Below are positions 11,862 to 20,162 of a stretch of DNA of 64,000 nucleotides, piece by piece. The position numbers and the translations under genes are program-made. The notes beneath the pieces were generated by a model. The model worked only from the letters and a program-made list of their open reading frames with translations, did no database searches and was not told the origin of the DNA. This DNA is from Polytrichum commune (lineage: Eukaryota > Streptophyta > Polytrichopsida > Polytrichales > Polytrichaceae): contig OX485803.1 in assembly GCA_950295325.1 (NCBI GenBank), positions 37,217,554-37,281,553 of the forward strand, given 5' to 3'. Numbering within the stretch: position 1 is the first letter of the stretch; each line of letters starts with the position of its first letter.

Positions 11862-13297
11862 TGTTTGTTGTTTGTGTTTGTGTTTGTTCTTGTGCTTGCT
11901 GGTTTGCTTTGCTTTGCTTTGTGCTTGTGCTTTGCTTTGCTTTTGCTTTGCTTTGCTTTGCTTGTGCTTTCTTGGCTTGTGCTTTACTTTGCTTTGCTTT
12001 GCTTTGCTGATTTGCTTTGCTTTGCTGATTTGCTTTGCTTTGCTTTGCATTGCTTGTGCTTGCTGGTTGTGCTTGCTTGTGTTTTGTTGTGCTGGCTTGG
12101 TTGCTTGTTTGATTGTTGGCCTCTTGCATAATGACATAGGTTGCTTGTTTGATTGTGTTTTAGTTAATTTCTTGCTTTGACTTGCTTGTTTAATTGTTTG
12201 ATTGCCTGCTGCTTGTGTCATTGTTTGTGCTTGCTAGCTGGTTGTGCTTGCTTGTGCTTACTTGTGATTGTTTTTTAATCTTTTGTTTATGTGCTTGCTT
12301 GTGATTGTTTTTTCTCTCTTTTGCTTGTGTGCTTGCTTGCTTACAGTTGTTTGATTTGCTTGTGCTTGCTGCTTGGCTTTGCTTTGCTTGCTGGCGTGGT
12401 TGTCTGTTTACTTGCTGGCCTCTTGCATAAGTACATAGATTGCTTGTTTGATTGTGTTTTAGTTTATTTCTTGTTTTTTTACTTGCTGGTTTGATTGTTT
12501 GATTGCTTGGTTTTTTTGTTCTTTGCTGGTTTGCTTGTATTTTGCATCATATACAAAACCACCTTCCTGAAAATCCGGAACCCTCTCAACAAGGACCAGA
12601 TTAACCAATGTAGGGCTTGAAGTTTACGGACGCGCGTCCATAAACTTTGACGCACCAGGTGGGTGAAGCATGCAACATATATTCAAAACTTACGGACGCG
12701 CGTCCGTAAGTTCTGGATATATTTTAAAAACAATATTATTACTAATGGACAGTATATTTTCCTAATTTACGGGCGCGCGTCCGTAAACTAGTGACATCCA
12801 AGTAAACCCCACTCCTAGTTTACGGACGCGCGTCCGTAAACTAGTGACATCCGAGGAAACCAAATTCGTAGTTTACGGACGCGCGTCCGTAAACTAGTGA
12901 CATCCGAGTAAACCCCATTCCTAGTTTACGGACGCGCGTCCGTAAACTAGTGACATCCAAGTAAACCCCATTCCTAGTTTCCGGACGCACGTCCGTAAAT
13001 TAGTGCTAACCCCGTAAACCCAACTATTAGTTTAAGGACGTGCGTTCGTAAACTAGAACTATCTTATTAAATCTTATCTTTGTTCATAGTTGAGATTCTC
13101 ATCCCCAACTACCCGTTGATAGTTTACGGATGCGCGTCCATAAACTACATGTGAAATTTCGTATTAACATATGCAAAATCTTTTCGGATAGTTCATTCTG
13201 ACATTATAATTCAAAACAACCTGTGGAAAGTTTACGGACGTGCGTCCGTAAACTTGACATTGATCATGATGCTAAGCATTGTTTTTTGCATTTGCAG
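11861..13297 (+). other. putative 5' leader intron, T-rich, with TTTGC-rich simple repeats
   Basis: Bases 11861-12560 are dominated by (G)CTTTGCTTTG and TGCTTGTGCTTGC simple repeats. A duplicated block containing CTTGCATAA..ACATAG..TTGCTTGTTTGATTGTGTTTTAGTT lies near 12120 and 12420. The 3' half holds palindrome cluster 2. The acceptor GCATTTGCAG abuts the ATG at 13298. Leader introns of this kind often raise expression in plants; that role is inferred. The Cys/Leu-rich ORFs over the repeat are not genes. Confidence 0.45.
12623..13252. promoter_or_regulatory. palindrome cluster 2, upstream of the ParB/methyltransferase gene
   Basis: Ten copies of the TTTACGGACGC palindrome begin near 12623, 12687, 12766, 12819, 12872, 12925, 12978, 13031, 13123 and 13231. 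Those from 12766 to 13031 are spaced exactly 53 bp apart, inside a repeat whose linker reads CTAGTGACATCC(A/G)AGTAAACC. Four of these eleven-plus-eleven bp sites are perfect (12819, 12872, 12925 and the core at 12687). The cluster ends 46 bp before the ATG. Confidence 0.88.
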
Positions 13298-16200
13298 ATG
13301 ACATCTACAAAAAGACCTGCAATTGACCAGGCATTTGAGTTTCTTCCGCCTCCACTTCCACCCGCCATCAAAGATATGAGCCACAACGATCACTACAAGC
13401 CAGTCGAAGACACAGTAGACAACTGGACAGTTTACGTAGAGAAACTTGAGAATGACACATTCGTACTTAGATTTGGGTATCAAATGAATACCAAAGATAT
13501 AGACGTAGATAAATGGGTTAGAGTTAAAAATTGGTCAGTACAGTGTGCAGTGGCCCAAGATGACTATGTCGTCATAGATCTTGAAAAACAAGATGACAGA
13601 GTCACAATTCTTCTTCATGAGCACAGACATCCATTCCACAAGGCTGAATGCGAAAATGGCAGCCCGGATGTGGGTTGCTTCAATCTTGCAACTGAATTCC
13701 AAGACTATGCATGCAATGCACCTTGGACGGGTAAGCGGCTTGGAAGACTCCTCAACAATGTCACGAGAGTGAATGGGGCAGTCCTGGAGTCCAGAAAGGG
13801 GAAAAGGAAGAAGAAAGTCGTTTCTGAACGACAACCGCGTGTTCCACAGACAGTCCCGGAAGGACCAAGACCGTCCCAAAGTGGAGCATCGAGAGGGAGC
13901 AGACCATCCAGTAAACGCTCCCATTCACAGATGGAGTCATCTGGACTTACCGAAGGTCCAGATGTCAGCTCCACCCTTACTGTCGCACCACTTCTGAAGA
14001 AAGGAGAACGCCCGAACTCTGATCTATCAACAAAAATTCAACAAAAGTTCGACGAAAAAACGAAAGTCTGCTGGCCAATGGGCAGGTATTTCACATTTGA
14101 CGTGGATGTTTATAAATGTCACCAGGGCACCGAGAGTATGAATACTCGGGTGCAAGAAGAGAGCGGGGTCTGGTGGCAGATGAACAACATCATGAACAAC
14201 CCGAAAGCTGACCGGCAGACCATATGTGTGACCCCAAAGGATCCAATCGTGGAGGTCACACCAGAACATTGGCCAATTATTAAGCAAGGGGAATTCTACA
14301 TCGTGGACGGCCAGCATAGCGTGGAAGCGGCAAAAGCTCTCCTCGCAGACGATAATTGGAAGAGCCCTCTGAAACCCACAATCCGATATTGGAAGGCACT
14401 TCTCGTGCATTCAGAGGACTCCAATCAGCTCATCGCCATATCTGCCTTCCTCAACCAGACAAACAAAATCAAAGCGTTTGAGGCGTCATGGGCAGCCAAC
14501 ATCGTGGCTGGTAGGACCTTGTGGGAGGAGCACGGCTGTCCACCAAAAGAGAGGGACAACGCAGTCGTCAAGAATCCCAAATGGCAGGTAATATTCCCAA
14601 ATGAATTTACGGACGCGCGTCCGTAAATTCTCCTTCACTCTTTTTGTAAACTTTCCCTTTATTCTTTGTGTGCTCCAAGTTTACGGACGCGCGTCCGTAA
14701 ACTAGACGGTTCTCATTCCATTTTTTGATCTCATTTCAACAACTCATTTGTTTCTCTACTTGCAGGCATTCAGCAGTGCGATTGTGACGAAGTTCTCAAG
14801 CATTGACATGAAGCAAAGCGGCATGAAGACAGTGCAAGATCTGAAGGGCGAACTAAAGCTCATCACTTCGTCGGGTAGGACCTGGGCTATCTGGATGCGC
14901 GTCTTCCATGCACACAGCAACGGAGAACTCATCAACCTTGAGACGGAGAAGAAGTACAAAGAGGACCTGAAGATTAAGGTGCCTCCAATCCTCAGAGAGT
15001 TCTTCCGTCCCCTCCAAGGGTTGCTCGATGCCGAGCTTTATAAGGCGGCAGAACACCTTCTTAAGGAGACTCCGAGAAGGACAGCGCCGTATCCAAAAAT
15101 CTTCCTCAAACGACCAAGGTTTATGAAGCCTTCAACGTACCATATTAAGGAATGGTGCGAATACAGGAAGAAGAAGACATTGGCTATGAGGGAGATAGGC
15201 AAATTGGTACCCGCCTACAACCTTACAGATGCAGATGGTGACATTGTGTGGGACAACTGGAGGGGATTGAAAATAGCATACCACATCAATGGCGTCTCAA
15301 TGAAGGCATTGATAAGAGCAGCATCTCCGTTCTTGGCCCAGCGCTCAAGGAAGAACGAGAAGAAAGGTTCTATCGACGAAAGGGAGACAACTGTATATAA
15401 ACACTTCCTCGATAGAAAGAAGAATGCCAAATTCAAGGGTGTCGCGAGGTTTTGCGCTGTGACATCACAATTCAAGTTCGGCAAGTGGGACACCCATGCT
15501 TCGCGGGCCACTGTGAGAGATGACCCCCGGGGTTGTCCTTTTGCTATCTTTGATTTCCGTGCATTTCCAAATTCTTGGAAACAACCTCCTCCGGGGACCC
15601 CTTTCTACGATAGCTTCCTGAAATCTTTCAAGAGCTTTCGGTCCCCTGCACTTCTGGAGCCAAACGTGTGGCTGTGGATTGTGGACCAAGAGAGATCCGC
15701 AGCGGTCGTCGACCTATACAACTCGACGATGGATCTCGAATACAATATCTTCCACAGCACATACGTCCGCGCGAAGACGGAAGGCATCGCCGTCATCGAA
15801 GAAGCAAGGGGGGTAAAGCAGGTCGGCGCTATATGTCTCTATTTCTTGACACGGAAGTCTTCGCCAAGTGGGCGTTTGCCTGTAAAGGCGAAGAGCGTGT
15901 TCAAGAAAATTTACCAGTTGCCGCCTCCACACCCCAAGGAGCTAATGGACGAGGCGATGTTCGCAATCTACCCGGCAACCGAGCTCCGAATGGACTTTTA
16001 CATAGGAGTATTGAAGGCTGTGACTGTGATGAGTGAGACAGTGTACAACGTCTTCGGGGGGACCAAATTTGTTTATGCGGCATTGGTAAGTACTTAAAAA
16101 AACTTTCATGCCTCCACCTGATGCAACTTTATGGCCGCGCAACCGTAAAGTTTAACCACCTAGTTCATTTCAACTTTGCGGCCGCGCTGTAGTGCATATT

Positions 16201-19200
16201 TACGGCCGCGCGGCCGTAAAGTTATCAAACCTAACCCAGTGTGCATTTTACGGACGCACGTCCGTAAAATGCACACTGCATCATGTTTGTATGTCCATCT
16301 TCCCCGTCAATTCAATCTTGATACCAACAATCCACTAACTTTTTTTATTTGGTGCAGATGCTTGGGTTGCAGGTTAACTCGTTTGTGGGGGTTGGCGACA
16401 TGGATGAGTGCAAAGATCACAGGAAGCTTGCAGAGAAAATGGATCTCAATGACTTCTTGGATATCATTACCCCACATCTTGTTGTTCCTCTTGCCTCTAG
16501 AGAGGAGCCTTCTCATGCAGGCGGGTGGGGCAACGATGGAGACGATGATCCAATGTCTCCAAGGGGACAGCCCTCCAGGCAGGAAGACTTGCGCGGTCTT
16601 GCTCGTCATCCAGTGTATCGCGTGGCGTATCTCCTGGGTGAAGACGACATGGATGCAGAGGAGGCGCAGCCCAACGTCACTCCAATTCGGGTGCCTCATA
16701 ATACGCCTAGTCTATCACCCTTTGGGACTCCCACTTCTCGAGTTGGGCTTCCTTCCACTGCGGGGCCATCTCGTGCTGCAAGGCTTATGGCGGAGAGGGA
16801 TGCGGACCTTGCTGCAGAAACCGGATGCACGGCGTCCTCTGGTGGGGGAGAGCCCAGTGAGCAGGCGGCGCTCCCGCCCATGGAAGGTAGAGATATGCTA
16901 GAGTTGATATCGAGGCCCGATATCGACTCCTACCATGCAAGCCGGCGGCAGAGGAACAAGACGCCTTACAACGAATACCCCGAAGGCGCCGTCTTGGAAC
17001 TCTCAGATGAAGACGAGGATGAGGTGAGGCTATACGCTTCCATCTCCGCCTTGCCTTCTAAGCCAGGCAAGGTGAAGAGAGAGCCCATGTCCGTCTCCGA
17101 GCTGGACGAGAAGATGGAGAAGAGGATGAAGGAAGAGCTTGACATGCGGCTCCGGGAGGCCAACGAAGAGCACGCCAGGAAGATGGCCGCCATCCAAGCT
17201 GAGATGGAGCAAGCTAGGTTGGAGTCTGCTCGGAGGCACGCCGACCTCATGGCTCAAAATCAACAATTCTTGGCTCAAAGCCAACAATTCATGAGCATGA
17301 TGGCAAGCTTGCAGGCAAGACCCCAGGTGGTGTATGCAGCGCCCGAGCCCGCCATGTCCATGCCCCCCGTTCTGGTGCGCACTCCTTCTAGCAGCCACAC
17401 GGTGTACATACCGGAGCACACCTATACGGCCCCCGCGTTGGTTGTCCCGCCCCCTCCCCAGGTTGCTGCCGCTCCAGAGCCCTCCCCTCCCGCCATAGGA
17501 GACGATGAAGATGTCAACATGGGCGACGCCCCCCTCGCCGATGAAGATGTACATATGCGGGGGGGCCAAGACTCCTCGCATGAGGATCAACCTTTTGTCG
17601 GCACGCAAGCGTCGCAAGCAGGTGGAGCCGATTTGTTGGTGGTGGAAGACACGCAGGGCGAATTTACGGACGCGCGTCCGGAACCTGGCCCCGCAACTGG
17701 GCCTGGTGAGGGAGGCACTGCTGGCGAGGAACTCACCGCTGAAGAGGTAATCAACCTTTGAGCATGCCTCCCTCTTTACGGACGCGCGTCCGTAAGTTCC
17801 CAGTCAGCCAGCTTTCGTGGCGTGTGCATATTTTCGAGTTCGAATCTCGACTTCGCCCGCGGCGGCGGATCCAATTTTGCTAGTGTAGGCTCAATTAATC
17901 TTAGGAGAGACCTTTAGTGACAATGTAAATTATTCGCGAAATGTATATCACCAAACACATTAATACAAATTTTTGAACTGCATAGTTCTTCGGATACTTG
18001 TTGCCTCGCATTTCTTTGTTGCGTTTTTGCATGCTTGTCATTTGGTTTTCCTGGGTAGTGCCATTCACCTAGGTAGTATGTGCCATCACAGGGTCCGTCG
18101 GAGATATGTCGCCACCCCGCCGAAAGACCAAGCCATATTATGAGGAAAAACTTCATAATATTTGACCTCAATGGCGTGCTTTGTCAATCCACACATATCT
18201 CCAATAGTGCGTCCAAGGGTCCCTACCGTACTCCACAAGACATGGATTACGGCGGGCGCTTCGATACACTAATTAACAAGAAGGTTGTGCGCGTCCGGCC
18301 CGGCTTGAGGTGCTTCCTTCGTGAGGTCCTCGGCTTGGCCCATGTCATCATCTGGAGCTCCATGCTGATGGACAACACGAAGGCCGTCGTCAGTTTCCTT
18401 TTCCGAGAACTCGCAATGCCGTGCTTGCTTCTCGGTCAAGAACACTGCGATGACCTTTATGACCGTAGCGGCAACATTGTACCCAAGGTCGGAGGAGGCC
18501 GCGGACCTCAATTCCTTAAGGTGCTGAGGAAGAACCTCTGGGTGGGCGTCCCAATGTTGGAGGGGGTCCCCCAAGGTTATTGGCCCACTCCGGAGAACAC
18601 GCTCCTCATTGACGACAGCCCGGCGAAGAGCGTTCTCAACCCCCCGGGCAACTGCATTTTCCCGAACCCTTGGGAGGGCGATAGAAACGACAACTTCCTA
18701 GAGTTAGAATTAGGACCCTACATTAGAAGGCTTGCCCATCACTCCGGAAGTGTCCCGGATTTTGTCCTCTCAAATCGTATTGGCAATAGACCTCTAGGCC
18801 CAAGAGATACAGAATTTAGGAGGTTGTACGGCTTTGCTGAACTCAATAAATTGGTATGAGAACTTTGATACTTTTTGGCTCCGTACTTGGACTCTCCATG
18901 TTTATATCTAACATTTCTCTCCTTATTTTGTAAATGTATTTTTGTGCCTTAGTTGCCTCACCAAGCATCCCAAAGTCTCGGACATGGCATGTCTACATCT
19001 CAGCCGGGCCCCAGCTCCCCTTCCATTGGTGTGACCGACGTTTCAATGCCTTCACTATTTCAATTTTCGGCCGTCGATGCCGCCTCTGCCGTGGATTACT
19101 CCAAAGACTCGGGGTTCGAAGACGGAGTTGTCGATAGCCCTCCTCCAAAGGTTGCAAAGCTCAATTACGCTCTACCCCCATCCCCATCTCCCCTCCGCAA

Positions 19201-19824
19201 TGAGAAGCACGTTCGAAACCCACGGTCGACCAGGCGTCTTTGCATGGATGAACCCCACATTGATGTCCCGGCCTTTACGAACGTCCCGGTTGTGCTTGTG
19301 TCTACTCCCCTTGATGTCCCTGAAGATCAAACCGCCGCCCCGAAGGCCAAGGTGCCCCACTATTGGCATTCTCAAGTTTTTCGTTCATGATGTCCGCATA
19401 TTAATTTAGTGCATTTCAAATTCTTGGGTTTTTCGGACTTACATCCGTAACTTATACTAACCCACGTCGTTATATATATTTATGGTCATTGTTTCAGACC
19501 CCAATATGCATGGATGTGGGACGTGCATCCTCCACTCCGTCATTGGATAGGCGAACACTGAAGACTGCGACTTGCGAGTCTGATCGTTGTTTGGCCCTAC
19601 GAAAGAGTGCAAGACGTTCGGTTTCCCAAACACGTTCGTATTCCACTTATTCGGTAGGGGGTCGGCCAATATGGGAAAATGGCATATATTCGAGGGCTGG
19701 GAATGGGAATAAACAAGGTTACAGTCGCGGAGCCGAGATATTTAGAGCCATGGACGCCATGAAAGCAAAAGAAAAAGAAACGGCCGCAAAGGCTAATAAT
19801 AGTATTTCAAAAACAAAAGAGTGA
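13298..19824 (+). CDS. ParB-like / degenerate DNA methyltransferase / coiled-coil / FCP1-like HAD fusion gene of element A
   Basis: Six coding exons: 13298-14587, 14766-16085, 16358-17746, 18092-18853, 18953-19375 and 19498-19824. All introns are phase 0; total about 1836 aa. The start is the ATG directly after an acceptor. Order of parts: N-terminal domain of unknown type (1-160), basic Ser/Pro linker, ParB-like FYIVDGQHSVEAAK (about 333-346), and a permuted methyltransferase-like region. In that region FAIFDFRAFP (about 690) sits where DPPY-type motif IV is expected, and NVFGGTKFVYAAL-MLG (about 856-873) where the FxGxG SAM motif is expected. Then come a disordered linker with a Met/Gln-rich coiled coil (about 1118-1195), an HAD domain (about 1350-1560) and a basic, Ser-rich tail. 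Both methyltransferase motifs deviate from active forms, so it may bind rather than modify DNA. One long protein is my reading; the HAD part could be a separate transcript. I know no described protein with this order. Confidence 0.65.
14588..14765 (+). other. intron with two palindrome copies
   Basis: Donor GGCAG|GTAATA and acceptor CTTGCAG|GC, phase 0. It holds a perfect 28 bp palindrome (14603-14630, arm GAATTTACGGACGC) and a second perfect copy at 14680-14701, both of the element A family. Confidence 0.75.
16086..16357 (+). other. intron with four palindrome variants, one a 42 bp hairpin
   Basis: Donor TTG|GTAAGT and acceptor GGTGCAG|ATG, phase 0. Degenerate GGCCGCGC versions lie near 16128 and 16172. 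A perfect variant (arm TTTACGGCCGC) lies at 16199-16220. A near-perfect 42 bp inverted repeat (arm CAGTGTGCATTTTACGGACG) spans 16237-16278. Here the core changes from GGACGCGCGTCC to GGCCGCGCGGCC while symmetry is kept. Confidence 0.75.
17663..17684 (+). repeat. palindrome copy inside coding exon 3
   Basis: The element A palindrome, with its last bases altered (TCCGGAAC), lies within the open frame and encodes EFTDARPEP. It does not break the frame. A further copy (arm TTTACGGACGC, ending GTAAG) follows at 17775-17796 in the next intron. Confidence 0.8.
17747..18091 (+). other. intron between the coiled-coil exon and the HAD exon
   Basis: Donor GAAGAG|GTAATC and acceptor CATCACAG|GG, phase 0. 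It contains the palindrome at 17775-17796. A string resembling a tRNA B-box (GAGTTCGAATCTCGACTTCG, near 17835) lacks the rest of a tRNA. The acceptor is a choice among several AG sites, but it keeps the HAD frame. Confidence 0.55.
18092..18853 (+). other. FCP1-like HAD phosphatase domain exon (part of the fusion gene)
   Basis: The exon encodes about 254 aa with the HAD motifs in order. FIIFDLNGVLC has the nucleophile Asp (about residue 1355), but Asn replaces the second Asp of DxDx(T/V). VIIWSSM gives the motif 2 Ser, and TLLIDDSP (about 1505) the two motif 4 Asp. The layout fits the FCP1/SCP-like subgroup, whose substrates are phosphorylated protein tails. Plant relatives with DLNG in motif 1 are known to me, so the Asn may be ancestral here rather than a fresh loss. 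Loss of the general acid/base Asp predicts weak or no phosphatase activity. Catalytic status is inferred. Confidence 0.7.
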
Positions 19825-20130
19825 CGCCTATTCATGGTCCAAATGTATAGGCTATATTAAAATACATATAGATGTGGATTTGTGTTTCTAGGGCTTTGGC
19901 CTAATAGTGGATATTCCACTTGCATTTTGTATTTTGACCCTCTTCAATGAATATGATATCCATTTCCTATATGCAAATGTTGTAATTGTCCCATTTCCCT
20001 ATTTTTATATGTGTAATTACATGCATTTGAGTTTCATATTTGTTTCCATATTGGGAACATAGCATATTTGTAGTGTATTCATTCCTATAAATGTGAAAGC
20101 CACGTCCTTAAATAGTCTCAAAATTAACAA
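19825..20130 (+). other. 3' flank of the fusion gene and right subterminal region of element A
   Basis: About 300 bp of AT-rich DNA. It has AATGAATATGATATCC-like and TATATGCAAATGTTG strings that could serve as the plant near-upstream poly(A) region. A subterminal GTCTCAAAATTAAC mirrors the left end's GTCTCAAAATAAATT. No gene seen. Confidence 0.5.
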
Positions 20131-20159
20131 AAAGTCTCCAAATAACGAATATAGTGTTT
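20131..20159 (-). repeat. element A right terminal inverted repeat
   Basis: AAGTCTCCAAATAACGAATATAGTGTTT mirrors the left end; the last CACTATATTCG reads on the minus strand. It is followed by AAG, shared with the left flank. Confidence 0.85.
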
Positions 20160-20162
20160 AAG

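Larger units (their letters stand above)
2273..20159. mobile_element. Element A: 17.9 kb CACTA-like DNA transposon carrying a DUF7869 gene and a ParB/methyltransferase/HAD gene
   Basis: The ends are inverted copies: left (AA)CACTATATTCGTTATTTGGAGACTTT-like at 2273-2300, and its reverse complement at 20131-20159. At least 26 bp match perfectly. Flanks are array sequence interrupted at CACTAAG, with AAG on both sides (2270-2272, 20160-20162), a plausible 3 bp target duplication. Removing 17,887 bp restores the 250 bp array phase. Inside are two divergently placed genes (minus 3864-6965, plus 13298-19824), two clusters of one palindrome family, a solo LTR insertion at 2590-3529 and a gene-free middle. 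CACTA-type ends normally go with TNP2 transposases. Here the only transposase-like gene is a DUF7869 protein, so the class is unsettled. Both genes have largely open frames, so the element may be fairly young. Confidence 0.8.

Noticed and set aside
11527-12494. Several overlapping Cys/Leu/Phe-rich or Lys/Gln-rich ORFs on both strands
   Set aside because: They are translations of CT-rich leader and TTTGC simple repeats. The composition is an artefact, and the region fits a 5' UTR plus leader intron.
12766-13052. Regularly spaced palindromic repeats resembling a CRISPR array
   Set aside because: Linkers between palindromes are themselves nearly identical (CTAGTGACATCC.AGTAAACC), not unique spacers, no cas genes exist, and the context is a plant transposon. 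It is a 53 bp tandem repeat with a dyad.
17820-17875. tRNA-like string with GTTCGAATCTCG
   Set aside because: Only a B-box-like word is present; no acceptor or anticodon stem can be drawn and it sits in an intron.
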